Shown: positions 11,912 to 25,756 of the stretch, in pieces | Layout: each line of letters starts with the position of its first letter | How positions within the stretch are numbered: the first letter of the stretch is position 1 | Source: Centropus unirufus | Taxonomy: Eukaryota; Chordata; Aves; Cuculiformes; Centropidae | Length of the DNA stretch: 64,000 nucleotides | Assembly: GCA_013397695.1 (NCBI GenBank) | Contig: VYZI01000346.1 | Coordinates: 443,187-507,186, forward strand | Reading direction: 5' to 3' | Position numbers and translations under genes: made by a program | The notes under the pieces: model-generated | Database searches by the model: none | Told to the model about the DNA's origin: nothing | The model's input: the letters and a program-made list of their open reading frames with translations, nothing else

Positions 11912-14900
11912 AAATGTGTATGCTTATGCTGGAATACAGTCAGCACAGACAGAATGCGTAGGTGACTCAGCTATAACATATCAAAACAAAATCAATAACT
12001 GTAATGTTGCAGTGAGCTTGACAAAAGCATAATTTGTGTGTCGGGATATGCATTTTGCTGTCTCTTAGGAAAATGCTTGTGAAGCTTTAAGTGTACAAGT
12101 GATTAAACTTTTTAAATTACAAATAGCCTTTTGCAATGGGGCCAAAATCTTTTTCTGTGGCTTTCTTGGCAAGGGGGAAAAACGGTTTGCATATAATGAA
12201 AACTTTGAAGTAGTTCAGCTTTGAGATGGACAACAGACATCTTGGGTCATCTTGGACAGCCTTTGGCAACTTAAACTGAGATATGAATCTTGCACAAGGA
12301 GGTATCTAGCAGCCTTAAAAATAGGTGATCTTTCTGGATCATTTGTCATTCTATGTCTGTAAATTCATATTATGTAGCTCATAATGCATCCTTTCAAGGT
12401 GGTGATTTTCTGCCTATCTGTTAAATAAATTCTAAATTTCCAACTCTCCCCCCAATACATGATATATTGGTTCCCTCATAAGATTAATGCTTCTTCCCAT
12501 TCTTACACACGCGCACACACACACACACACACTGCCCCCTGTCTCCCTCTCTACATTATCAGAGTGGGATAGAGGAACAAATAAAAGAAGAGAAGCAGTC
12601 CAAAGTTAAAAGGAACACAGTAACTGTTTAGGAAGAATTTTTGCTACAAGTTTTCATATCAGAAGAGCTGCCTGTTACGGAAGGGCTGCTGTTAAATGAC
12701 AGGATGGGGATCTTTTTTTATTTTTCTAGAAAAAAACTTTTTTTAACTTTTGTTATTCAAATATTAGATACTATCTGAGGAAGTCTTTGAATAACTCTTT
12801 TCGGAGGCTTTTACCTCTTTATGTGTATTTGCTAAACTGTGGTCTTCAGGGATCCTCCCTGAGGCAAGTGGTGATTTGTGTAGCAAAGCATAGTTTCTAG
12901 TGACTCGCCCATTTTACTTTCATAAAACATTATATATAATAAAGCATAATTTACATATTTTATTTTCCATTGTAATATATGCAATATAAAATTAAACAGC
13001 ACAGGTGTTGGTCATTCTCAAATTAGGTGAAGTTTGTGCTGCTGCAATTGGTACCAGTATTGATTCTGAACATAAATGCTTTTTAGAACTCTGCTTTACT
13101 TATATGTTTGCTTCATAACTTTACAGTGGTAAGGTGAGTAAGTTTTCCTGATATTAGAGAGGTTTTTTTGTGAGAAACTTAATATCAATGAATATCACCA
13201 GGATATTATTAATTCTGCAAGGTAAGAATTGTTTATAGGAGCTTGTGGAACATTGCTGTGAAGTTAATTCTGACTTGCTGTGTTATCATCTTTCTTCAAA
13301 ATGTTTCTCCTACAAAAGTTTTTCTAAGAGAACAAGTAGGAGTTCTGTTCCAACAATCTCCCAGTGTTCATCCTTGGTTTATTAAATTACTTGGTTACTA
13401 ATCTTAACTCCACCATTATTTCTTTGGAGCTTACAGAGTGTCATAATGACTTTTTATGGTAAGTCTCATTTTTATAGCTACAAAAACATTTGTTAAGCTT
13501 TTTAGATTTGCAGCTTCTTCAAAGCCGTTGCCTATCAGGAGATTTCTGTTGACCAAGTGACCTGATTAAAAAATGTGACCTATCAAATTGCCTGTAGCCT
13601 TTGTCTTAAACTCCATGCCTCTATTTGTGATGCTAAAACATGTACTACTACTACTGAAATGCATACTGGTTTCTGAAATGCTGTACTTAGCTGACATTTT
13701 GTCTTCTTCTGCTTCTTCTATTTAACAGTCAGTTTGGATAGTCACACCTTAGTTGATTGTATGCTTGAGACTAAACAGTTTTTGCTTTTACAGTGTATGC
13801 AGTGTTTTCACGGGCTCTTTTCTCTCCTTCTTTTTTTTTTTCCCACCTCAAGCTGCATAAGACTGGGTGTGTTATGTCTTTAGTTTTTCTCAGCTGCAAG
13901 CATTTGTTCCTTGCTTAGGGCAAGACTTGAATTCACAGAGCAAAAATATATTCATTATTTTGTTTCCCCTATTTATGGTTTTGTTTTTTTTTTTTTTTTC
14001 TGAGAACTTCCCTTTGAGGTGTTTTGTCACGCCTTGGTGTGCTTACATAGTCTCTGCACTTTTTATATGGTCTAGGTTTTTTTAGCTTTTTAAAACGTTT
14101 GGAAAGACTCGCTCACAATTAACAATCTTCTGAATGTGTGTCCATATTTCTTTTTATTAAATCTATTTCACAGTTCTATTGTGGTTTTTTTTTTAAGAGT
14201 GCAACTTACTCGTTTTTGATCTGTCCATTGCTTGAGGTGTTTTCAAGTTATAGCAGGTAGGACAGTATGCATTACACCTTTCTCCTGATAAGGCCCACAG
14301 ATTAGGCTGCAGTGGCATTGGAAGACGTTCTTCACTGCAGATACCTGTTCAGTGCTCAGGTCAGTCAGCAACTTCTGCTGTCTTTTGACTTCATTGAGGT
14401 GGTGCTGGACTAGGTATCAATACTGCTCAACTTTTCCCTACCAGGGAAGAAGATGGATGGCAATTTGGGTAATATGACAGCTTACATTACACCCAGTCAC
14501 AGCATCTTCAAACTCTGCAGATGTGAATAGGCTTTGTATGCTTCCTAGGGAGCAGGGGATGTTTTCCCTTTCCAGGCTGTTGATGGTTTCTTCTAATGTA
14601 TTTTTTTCCTTCAGTGGCAGCAGAACCCTTGAAATGCATGTGAGAAAGCCCTTTTATGGTGGTTTTCCACTTGATTACAATGTATAGTGCTCTTACAGGA
14701 TGAAAGATTCAGTACAATGTAGAGCAAAGAAATGTTGGTCTCTTGAGGAGCTAGACATACATACAAGATACAGAGTTCAGCATAATTTTAAATGCCTGTT
14801 TGATTTTCCTGTACAACATATTGCAGTGTCTTGCATAGGTAATGACAGATAACAATTCTGCTGATTCTTTCTCTGCAGAAGTGCTGAGAAAATATTGTCT

Positions 14901-15785
14901 CTATTCAGTTGATTGCTTTTCAGATCATCTCTCTATATGTGTGCACAAAATCACTTGCAGTTTATCCTCAGATGTGCCCCTCGCTGCTTTAAGCTGCTGG
15001 GCCCAGAATAGGAAGTATCCCAAGTACTGAAAGGTCATAAATCCGTGTCTTATAGATATGACAAGATATGCTGTTTTTTCTCAGTCAGAGATGTTTAGAT
15101 CCTAGGCTCTTCACAGAATGAGTCCAAGATACCACTTTACAGAACATTGATTTTTGCTTATGTCCAAGTCTGCTGTTTTCTAAAGTCCTACAGGAGATAA
15201 GATCATGCTGTCCAGGCTTGCAGAGACGGCTCCAGTTTTGTGATCCACTGTATTTTCAGGTAGGGGTTCCAGGACTCTTCTTTCCCTGGCATTTTGCTTA
15301 TGTAGATTGTAGGCACATCTACTATTCCAACTGTATCAACCTCAGGTGCAATATTTGAATGCTGTGCCTGCCTAGAGTGGGCTTGCTCATTCATCTTGAG
15401 TCTGGAAGGGGAACTGTCAGATTTGTATGCCTACCTAAGTGGATTACTTAGCCAGATGTATGTTTCTAGCGTTAGCCTGTTCACTGTTACAATTGATTCC
15501 CTGCTGAAACAAACTCAAATTTAATTTTTTTTTCCTACATGGCATTTTTTTTCTCATTGATCTTACTTTGAGGGTTTAACTGTGCTCTGTCTACATTTCT
15601 GATATTTCAGCAGGAAACACTCATGCCATTTCTCCCAGAAAATGTTCCATGTTATGAGGATACCTGAGTCTAGTGCCTTTTATAAAGTAATTTTTTTTGT
15701 GTTTTGGCTACCTGCTCTCTTTCTTTCCTTTTGTAAGTTACTTTCTTGGCTTCACCTAGACAATATATAGATGGTCAATCATTGC
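11912..15785. other. Intron 1 stretch: microsatellite and an unclassified moderately GC-rich block
   Basis: Mostly ordinary AT-rich intron. It contains the CA microsatellite near 12.5 kb. The part about 14200-15460 has fewer homopolymers and more balanced composition than its flanks, suggesting a degenerate transposon or retroelement remnant that I could not classify. Nothing coding was supported. Confidence 0.4.
12505..12532. repeat. (CA)n microsatellite
   Basis: About 28 nt of CA repeat interrupted once by GCG. This is a typical polymorphic dinucleotide repeat. Confidence 0.9.
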
Positions 15786-17604
15786 GAGGCCACTCTGAAT
15801 AATCTTGAAATGTTTGTGGCAATTGGAAGAAGTGTCTAAGGACTGGAGGAAAGCTAATGTCATTCCTGTCTTCAAGAAGGGCAAGAAGGAAGACACAGGG
15901 AACTACAGGCCTGTCAACCTCACCTTGATCCTAGGGAAGGTAGTGGAACAAATAATCCTGGATAGCATTTGTAGGCACATGAGGGAAAAGAAAGTAAACA
16001 GAGTGGTCGGCATGGTTTCACCAGAGGGTAGTCATGCTTGACCAAATTTGATAAGCTTCTATGCTTAAATGGCTGGCTTGGTACACAACAGGTGAACGGT
16101 GGATGCTGTCTATCTAGACTTCAGTAATTGAAGTGTAATTGGAGGCCAGTAATTAGCAGCATACCCTAGGGGCCAGTACTGGATCCAGTTGTGTTTAATA
16201 TCTTCATTCATGACGTGGATGAGAGGGATGGAGTGCACATGACAGATGGTTGTGCTGCTATTCAGAGAGAACTCAACAGGCTGGAGAATGTGGCTCAAAG
16301 GAACCTTATGGAGCTCAACAGAGGGAAACACAAGGTCCTGAGCCAAGGAAGGAACCACTGTATTTGCTGGAGCTGACTGGCTGGAAAGCAGCATTGCAGA
16401 AAAAGACCTGTGGTTCCTGGTGGACACCAAGTTGCACATGAGCCAGCATGTGCCCCTGTGGCAAAAAAGGCTAGTGGTATCCTAGACTGGATAGGAAGGA
16501 ATGTTGCCAGCAGTTCCAGGGAGGAGATCCTTTCCTTCTACTCAGCACTGGTGCAGCCACGTCTGGAGTACTGTGTCCGGTTCTGGGCTTCTCAGTACAA
16601 GAGAGACATGGAGGGTCCAGCAAAGAGCCACAAAGATGATTAAGGACCTGGAGCATCTCTCCTGTGAGGAAAGACTGAGTTGGGGACTGTTTAGCCTAGA
16701 GAAGAGAGGGCTTGGGAGAATTGTATCAATGTATATAAATACCTGAAGGGAGGTGCTGGAGTCAAGGTGAGCTGAGAGGTGGTGCAGTGTACTTTCTGCA
16801 TCTCATTATAACTGGCCTGACAACAAATGGCTTAATAAGATAACTGTTTTAATAAGGCAGACCAAGAAGAGGAATCTAGGTAGAAAATCTTATGTTCCTT
16901 CACATGCTGGGCACCCCATGTTTTGTGCAGCATCAGTTGAAGAATCCTGGATCGATTCCCGCACCCGGTGCACAGTGCAGAGCAGAACAGATCCTGTCTG
17001 TGAAGAGAAGCTCTCCTTTCTGGTCTTTTGAGTTATTATATAGTTCCCACAAAAAACCCCCCCTCAACTCTTCCAAAAGTTTGCTTTTAGATAAAGGCAA
17101 GACCATGTGGTTTGGCATAATCACCAGTACCAAGTGGGAGCTTCTTGCAGGCCCCTCTGTTAGAATTAGTGGGCTGAGTATATCCTGCAGCCAAGGAATT
17201 CCTGCAGAACCACACAGGCCTGTATCCACTCAAGTTAACTGTTATGTGGATTGCTAACTTCTAAACGTGCAATTGGCTCTCCATCAGGCTCAATATGGGA
17301 AGTTACAAAGAGTCAGGCTCTTTGGCATGGTGCCCAGTAACAGGACAAGAGGGTATGGGCACAAACTGAAACACAAGTGGTTCTATCTGGGCATAAAGAA
17401 ACAATTTTTGCTTTTTTACTGTGGAGGTTTCTGAATATTGGCGGGAGGCTATCTACAGAGGTTGTGGAGTCACCACCCTGGCTTTTCAAAAACCATCTGA
17501 ATGTGTTCCAGGTCAACTGGTTCTTGGTGGCACTACTGGAGCAGAGTGTTGGACAAGATGACCTCCAGAGGTCCCTTCCAATCTCATGCATTCTGCGATT
17601 CATT
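15786..17604 (+). mobile_element. CR1 LINE, long degenerate copy with an internal insertion
   Basis: Translation follows CR1 ORF2. DWRKANVIPVFKKGKKEDTG (about 15840-15900) and NYRPVNLTLILGKVVEQIIL are the reverse-transcriptase entry motifs. VVFNIFIHDVDE is near 16190, then a degenerate stretch, then LMELNRGKHKVL near 16305 and PRLEYCVRFWASQYKRDMEG near 16560. The 3' end closes with GACCTCCAGAGGTCCCTTCC and an ATTCTGCGATTC-type tail at 17590-17604. There are internal deletions around 16050-16190, and about 0.5 kb of unrelated sequence splits the element near its 3' end. Multiple frameshifts make it inactive. Confidence 0.9.
16790..17300. mobile_element. Unclassified insertion inside the CR1 copy
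   Basis: CR1 homology stops shortly after the 'YLKGG' segment (about 16750-16785) and resumes at GAGTCAGGCTCTTTGGCATG near 17302. In an intact CR1 these parts are adjacent. The intervening roughly 510 nt has no CR1 similarity that I recognise, is less AT-rich than the intron, and is therefore a later insertion, possibly a solo LTR or another short element. Exact ends and a target-site duplication could not be determined by eye. Confidence 0.5.
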
Positions 17605-20600
17605 TGTGTTGTGGTTTTATATTTGTTTTCTCAAGGGAGGAGGCTCTTCTGTTGGCATTAAATAGTTTTCCTTGTAGTTGAGCTGGATTCCTAAAAGATG
17701 GAGTTGTGCCAAGACCAATATTGAGACTACTCATCTCACAAGCATGCAGGTCACGAGAGTTTAAACTGTGTATGGGTCTTAATTGCAAAATTGGTTTCCT
17801 GGGTCTCACTATAGCTTTCTACAAGCATTTTTTAATTTATTACATAATCATCGAGGATTGACTGGTCTTCTGATACCTATCATCTGCTTTCCATTGTTCT
17901 GTTTCTGTCTTAGCCTTACTTGTTGGGTTTTTTTTTTTAAATTTGTAGAAAGAATCTGAGGACATATAAAGTGCTTTCCCTTGTGTCAGATGCAGGATGG
18001 AAAGCAGTAGACATGGGAACAGGTTAAATGAGTCACAAAAACAGAGAACAGGAAACTATTAGCCCAAATGAAGAAGATCTGAATGTATAATAAATTTTGG
18101 ATTATTGGTTGACAATTTTTGCAATTACAGTTACCTCCTATTGAAATAATGTTTGATAAATACATTAATATGTGATGTGACTTGATTTTTCCTATGCTTT
18201 TGTCATAAATTGTAGTAATTGTAAAGGCATTTTTATGCTAGATTAGACCTATTGGCTGTAGTCAAGTGAACTGTTCAAGAGCTAATGACAGCTTTGCAAA
18301 AAGCGTGGAACTTGTAGGTAGCAGCACAGCATTTCTACAGGAATGATGTCTTGTTCAGGTAAGTAGAATGATTTAAATTAATTTTTGAAATGAAGAGGTC
18401 TCATTAGTTTGTCTGAAGACATAATTGCAGTGTTTTCTGTATTTGTACTTGAGAAACTCGTTTGGTTTTTTTTGTGGGAATTTTAACTGAATTGTCAGTT
18501 TAAGTGCCTGTGGATTTGTGCTGAATTGTTAAAATTAACTTGCACTCGGTACTTAAGGATACTATTGATTTTGGACAGCAATTTAGGCAACTCAATATTT
18601 TGAGTTTTGCCTGTCATTAAGACACCCTTTTATATATTTTTTTTCTGTCAGGTTGACATAGTTAACATTTGGAAAAGACTCAGTAGAAGTAATTTTTATC
18701 TGCAGGTTTTGTTAATGAGATGTGTATTTTTTCTCCCCTCCCCTTTTTTTTTCCCCAAACTGATCCTTGATCAGTACTTGTACTTTGGGGATCCTTTCTT
18801 TAGTACTTTGACCTGGCAAAGTCTAGGTTTGCTCTTAGTTAAATAACATCCTGCTTTCTCAGGCGTAGACCCCTCTCCTTAAAGCAGAGCAGATTTGTGG
18901 AAAAAAAAAAGATATTTTAGAAGACAAGTGTAAAATTGGCTATGATACAATGTAGTAAAGATTTTCAGGTACTGTCAAGTCATGCCATATTGCTTAAGGC
19001 ATTGGTGTGATACTTTGTGTTTTGCTACAGATTGTTTAGGAAAATAAATGATTAATCTTGATATCTTTTTGTTTTTATTGATTTATATACTATTTTTTGT
19101 GCTTATAGAAATCTGAGTTAGCAGATGGAGAGATGATTTAGTGTCCCATCAGAAGTGTTCACCAACATACCAATTACATGGTTATTTTTGAAAATAAATG
19201 TGAAAAATAGGAAGTAGTATTGTATCTTGTTAATTTCAGAGTGCTGTTTTAAAAGTGCTTATGTATTATAAACAGTCTTCCTCTGGTATTGTTAGCATTT
19301 ATACAGCAAATGTAAACATTAAAAACACTTTCAGTCTTTAAATGTCTATTTAAATATATTTTGTTATGACATGATGTGAAATGTTGTAAAATACCTGTCT
19401 GTGTTAGACAGCAAAGGTGCATCTCTGGCTGGTGCTCATGAACCTTATTGTTTCCTTTTGAGAAGTTTGTAAATAGTGGGTGAAATTCAGCTGCCCCTGC
19501 AAGTCAAACATATTTAGTCAGCACAGTTTTTGTTTATTGAGAGTGTTTCCATTAATCTGACTTCTAGGGCAGTAAAGAACAGCTTGTTTGCCTATTGTTC
19601 TTCTGTACCATTTGTGTTATTCAAGTGCTCCTCAAAGTCTTAAACAGGGAATCTTTAGATTTATAGCCGTTATTAGTGGCTTTTCTCTTGAAGTCTCTTC
19701 CAAAACATGTAGAATTGTTGTTGCCTAAACTTCCTACTTTCCCTGGCAGGAGCAACCTCAAGGAGATTGATGATTTCTTTATCTGGTGATAGACTTAACT
19801 GTGCGTTTTGAAATCTTAAGTGCTTTGGAATGGAAGAGTATGGAATGTGCTTTTACACAGTTCTTTTTGTGGTTGTTGTTTGAAAATGTTGCATCAATGT
19901 GGTGTTTATTATGAACTGCCATCACTTGGTATTGCAGGGTATCTAAAGCTCTGAGCACTTAAATAATGGCTTTTTTTTACATGTACAAATGTGATTATAG
20001 AGAAAAAGGTGCTGTGAACTGTGACTTTCCATATGAGAATTCTTCAGCTGTGTTTGGATGTGCTGTGTGAAGACTTTTATTTTGAAGGTAGATAGTCCAG
20101 GGTGTGCACAGTGAGTATGAACTAACATTTAGGAAAACTCAAAATACACAGTGACAGTATTTTAGAATAATCAGTATAAATACTTTTTGTCATGTATTAG
20201 TAGCACATACATCAGTGTGGAAAGTTTCTGCTGGAAAGTGGTAAACCAAAATGGAATATTGTCTTTCCAGCTGTGATTTCTAATGGCATTTTTACTATTG
20301 TAGGGTCCCGTCTTCCCTAAACCACACTTAGTACTAATGTGTTGTTGGTGACAGCTACTCCATCAGCATGTGTAGTGTGTGGACAAAAGAGATTTGGAAG
20401 GAAGAGTCATCAGTTCTCAAGGATACAGTTTGAGCCTCAATGAAAAATTTTGTTACTCAGCTATTTTATCTTGCTCTTTTTTCAGCTTTGGACTTCCTGT
20501 TTCCTGATGCAGGCCTATGAAGCATAGTGACAACTTTGTCCTTTTTTATCCAGTAGTCTCTAATGAGTTTAATGATGGACAATGCTGATGTCAAACTGTG

Positions 20601-23600
20601 TCTGTAAAACTAAGCATAGGGTGAAAGCAACTACTAAATGTGCTTTTGCATCAGTCTGAAGATTACATCTCAATGTTTAACATTGTCTGAATGTTTTTTC
20701 TTTCTTGCTTCCTTGAGTCCATCCATATAATGCCTTTTCCTTTCCTACTGTCTACTACTTTTCTACTTACTACTGTCTCCTACTGGCATCAAGATTTAGC
20801 AGAAAAACCAATTTCATATTCCTTGATATTTGAGTATGGCCCTGTCTTCTTTGCATGGTGTCTTTGAGCACCTCTTGACTGCTGTAGGAAAGGCTTAAGT
20901 GAAGCTGTTGTTATGAAGGAAAACAGAAACGATGCTTGGTATAGTATATGAAGCTCTTTGTGTATGAAAATAGCTTATATGTATGGTATAGATTATACAT
21001 ATCCATATTCTGTATATATACAAGACTACATAATTATGCTATATTCTATCTAATCCTGGTCCCATAGGGTAGCTTGTACCACAAGCATTGAATAGCGAGG
21101 GAAACCTGAATTACTATCACTATATACATAATTTTGTAATGAATGAAGGATCCTTAGGTGGTGGAACATTTAATCGACACTAAATTCATTGCAGTGAGTC
21201 TGTTGGTTTCTTTCATACATCATAGACCTAAAGAGATAAAAAGATGAAATTCTACTGGATTAAACTCAATGTGTAACTTAAAAAATATTTACTTTTTATC
21301 CCTGAATTGGGAAGGCATGTATAACTTTCTAAAAATTTCCTTAATAAAATATGCATCAGAGGAATAAAAGAGGAATGCAAGATTGACTATAGTGAAAGGG
21401 GGAGATAGGAAAATAATGGAACCACATCAGGAGGAACCCTTGTGCATACATTTAACAATAGTCTTCTCTTAATATCATATATTTCAGTCTGTTTGTGAAG
21501 AAACATGCTCAAGGAAAAGATATGTCAAAGAATATATGAATATGATCAACTGAAAAGACCTGAAACTGCTCTGAAATGAAATGTGCCATTGTACTAGGAC
21601 ATGTTTTTTTTCCCTAACATTTAAGCTCTGTAAAGCTTACTACATAATATGAAGGAATAGTTTCAAAGGCATTTTCTGATTTACTGAAATATATGTGGCA
21701 AATGTTTTGTGTAATATTTATGTTAATTGAGTTATACTCAATACAAATTATCAGCTTCCTTCATTACCAGGCACCATCAGCCACAGACAGATTTCAAAAA
21801 GGTCTTCCAGATTTTTCTTATTGAAAATCTCTGACCACTTGCTTGATCTTAATTGCAAAAATCTCAGCTTTGATAGACTTCTTGACCTTTGTTTGAAGAT
21901 CTACCTTTGATTAGTCTGTGTCTGATAAACATGAAGCTGCAGCACTGTCTTGCCTCAAGGGAAGCAGTGTTGTGTCTTCCTTTTTTTCTGAGCTTCCTGG
22001 AGGCTGAACACTGCTTGCATCTGTTCATAGCCTTCCCACAGAGCAGCAATGGCAGCAGCATGAAATTGATACCATCTTTGAAATCTGCACAGCTGCTGAT
22101 ATGATTCTGAATCACAGCAGTGAAGTTGACCACAGTCTTATTAATGTCACCTTACTGCTATTTGAGCAATCAGTTCATAAAAGCAGAGTCACTCAAGCTG
22201 TTTGATGATGAGCTTTGGAATAAAATGCTTTGTTTTTATTTGCTTGTTTGAAAAACTTAAAATGAAAGATGAAGTTGGGTATGAATTCCCAGTATAATTT
22301 CCATAGCAATATCAAACTGTGTGCTAACTGTGAGCAGGTTTGAAGAACTTGGCGTTTTAAGAAGGAAGAAAAAATAGAGGAAGGAACAGGGTAGGCATGT
22401 CAAGCAATAATAAAAGATCCTGTTCCTTTTAATCTGCTACTGCATAATATATTTCAATGCATGAATAAAGGATTCTTATTAATTTTGTTGGTACTGGTAT
22501 TTTTATTGTGTTCACTTCTCTTTCAGTATAAATTTCTGACTCTAAAAACTCCGTAATAGTATTTGTAGGGGCAGCCAGTACTTGTAGAGGGTAGTAAGGT
22601 GTATGTTTTTTTTTGTTTTTTTTTTAATTTATCTCCGTTATATCTAAAGTTTAATAGGATTAATTACATCCTGCCATTTAAAATAATACCTCATAATTGA
22701 TAGTAAGGCCCCCTATAATTTTTTTTTTGTGAATAAGAAACAAAATTGTTTGGTTTTTTTTGCTTACAGCTATATTCCTTTTTGTTGTGTTTTCAACATC
22801 ACAATTCTTTTTCAGTGACATGTATGGTGCTACCTTTATTCTGTGAAGCTTGCTGATTAGATCTTACTTTTTTCACTCGGACTGTCAAACGTTGTTTTCA
22901 TAGCTGTGTCTTTTGATAGGATAGGTTTTCTCTTTGAACTAATTACTGTAACTCATAAGAAATAATCAGGAGGCTGTACTACAAAAACAATTTCCTTCCT
23001 CATTAAAACTCAGTTTTGTTTCTTATTGAGTTTCTTGACTCTATTTCAACAGAACAGGTTTTGCCAGCATTTCAGAGTATATTTCTTCTTCACATCATCT
23101 GTATTCTCACATAACAACTTTCTTAATTGGGCTTTCCTGACCGTTTTTTTTCAGTCTTTTCTTTCAGTAGCCTGTGTCTACAGAGTAGTCTTTCTGTGCA
23201 ATTTCCTTACCTCTAAATTTCCTCAGTCTTTTGTTAGATTTCTAAAGATGGTTACTATTTTCCCATTTTAGTTTTATGTGCTCTTCTAGACTTTATCTGC
23301 ACTTAGTTTTTGTTTCTTTAAGCTGGCTAGATTTCAAATCCCTTTTGGTGGCATCACCACCATTGAAGCGGGACGTTGTCCGGTATTGAGGACAGGTGGC
23401 ATGGACTGAGAATTGTCTTTCCTGTTAATCTCTCACCCCTCAAAGTAAGTAGTTGCATGCACAGTACCATTTGGATGTTTTCCTGGCCGTGTGATAGTCT
23501 TCAGACTGTTCCCAGAGGTTGGAAGAATGCAGTTGGCCTTTATCAGAAGTATTTTAGTGCTTGTTTTAACATGATGATTTGCATTTCAGTGTCTGGGAAA

Positions 23601-25756
23601 GTTTCAGGCCATTAATATATTGATGTAACCTTCTAGGTTAACTTTCATAAAGCCAGTAGTCAAGCTAGATACCAGCTAGGGATTAACTCAGTTATGTCTA
23701 CAGTCCGCTTCCTGAGAGGCCTATCCTGTGAATCATTAATATTAAATCTTGTGCTTTGAGTGATTCTACTAGCTGTCTAGAAAAAAAACCAAAACAACTA
23801 GGAAGAAACAAACAACTTGTCTCAAAGATCGCTTCAAACCCTCATCCACTAAAATTTTCTTGATTGATAATTTATAGAAGATTTACATTTTCCTTCTCAC
23901 TGCAACAGTCACATGGAGTGTTTGGCTTCTGGTGCATTCTGGATCTCAAAACAAGCATACAAACCTTAGGTATTCAAGACAAGATTTTCTGCTCCACCAT
24001 CTATCTGTCCTTCCTGACCCAAGTATGTTAGGGATAAAAAAATCCAATCCATTACTGGATAAGGAATGCAGAACTGTGTGGGAAAATGACAGTTCACAGG
24101 CAGATCTTGGCATTAATAAATATACGTATTGGGAAAAAGGAAACAGGATTTGGGAGGAATGCATAGCTCCAAGTTCTCACTGATTGCACTTGCGGGAGTA
24201 AGGTACAGCTTAGTGCTCTTGGTGGTTGTGCTACCAGCACAAGCAGGCTTGCCAAGTCCTGCAAGCTACCCATGTGCAGATTAGGCAAACCAAGCTCTAT
24301 TGTTCCATCGCTGACACAGAGGGTTATATAGAGGGGTGCAGTGCTGCTGGTTGAGGAGTCCAGGTAGGTGCAACTCCTGTTTTTGCAGGGGATGCCCCCA
24401 AAGCACCTCACCTGCTTCCCCAGAGAGGAACAGTATGCACCTTGTTATCCTCTGGTTGCTCAGCAAGACCACAGTCATACTGGGGTTGGTAAGAATATCT
24501 TTATTCTCATTTTTCATTTATTTTCAATAAAGCTACTTGTTATCTTCTTTCTGGATTGCATTATTTATTCTGCCAATCCTTTATCGAACCTAATACACCA
24601 AGTATGCCCTCTGATTGTAGCATCCCATTAAATGTATTGTGCCTGTTGATTTGTATTTTTTTTTTACTTTCTGAGATTTCCAGCTACTCCTGCTTAATTT
24701 ATAGTTCTTGTATTAGTTTACAGAGGTTAAGGAACCTGTGAATATAGTCCATCATTTGCCACCCTTTCCTTCCAGTGACCCTTTAACCATGCTTGCCACT
24801 CATCATTTTGGAGCCATGATCTAGATTGTTCTTTGTAAGTCTTGCTATTTTAATAAAGAGGACAGACTTTGCCTGTAAGTTGCTCCTTGGTTGTATGAAT
24901 GACAGCAGATTTTTTGTTTGCCAGGCTGGGAAGCACAGATGGCACTTCACATGGCTGAGAAGAAGTGGGACTGTGGGGAAAAGAAGCATAACATATGTTT
25001 TCCTGGATTTCAGACAGCTAAGAGAGGTCGAGTGCTTGCAGTGCTTTCCCAAATTTGCACTACATGTGCAAGTATGTAATGTATTGACAATGTCAACGTA
25101 GCATACATGAAACTTTGTAAGCTGAAAAATGTAGGGCTGGGGACACTGAACAACAGTGGTCTGTCTTCTGGGAGTATTGGGATGTGTCAACTAGTGTCAT
25201 GAATTTTTTAAATTAAAGGGAAAAATGATCCAAATGGTGGAACCAATGTGTTTTAAAGGAGGGGAGCAGAAGAACTCGAGAACTTCAGCATTACACTGGT
25301 TTATTACATCTTGGATGACCTGCCTCCTAGCAAGTGACTAGGTAAAAAATGCTATTATATTTGGGAAGTTATTAAATAACTTAATTCTTAGTTTGTCCCT
25401 TTGATATATCCAAGAAAAATATTGGTGTATCATGTACTGTTCTGTGTACTGTATCAGTTTTGGAGACTCTTCTTCATTTATGCCTTAGAAAACCATTAAG
25501 TGTGAAAATTTCAATACAGTGAAGGGATTTTTTACCTTATAGCAGCTTTTTATATTTCCTTCTGGTAAGGACAAGCTCTTAACAATACTGAATTTTGCTC
25601 CTTATCATTATTTGTGCCATTAAAAATGCCTTACTCCTTGAACAAGGTCAAAGTGACAAAGTCCTATTTGATAAAGAAAAACAAGTATGAGGACCTCTGT
25701 CTTTTAGGCTTGTTTAGGGTAATTTTGAGGAATAATGCTTTCAAATCTGTATCTAG
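17605..25756. other. Intron 1 stretch, mostly featureless
   Basis: AT-rich intron with many poly-T runs. Two blocks have different composition and are described as findings: about 21770-22150, coding-like on the minus strand, and about 24165-24550, LTR-like. No gene, RNA gene or definite repeat was identified in the remainder. Confidence 0.45.
24165..24550 (+). mobile_element. Possible solo LTR (low confidence)
   Basis: A GC-richer block in AT-rich intron, with a TATA-like GTTATATAGA near 24323 and an AATAAA followed by GCTACTTGTTATC near 24526, about 200 nt apart in the same orientation. TATA and polyadenylation signals spaced this way are typical of the U3-R-U5 arrangement of a long terminal repeat. 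No matching second LTR, internal region or target duplication was seen, so this may be coincidence. Confidence 0.3.

Noticed and set aside
10400..17660. Open frames within 10.4-11.7 kb and 15.8-17.7 kb as genes
   Set aside because: They are fragments of decayed CR1 reverse transcriptase in changing frames, or sequence inserted in it.
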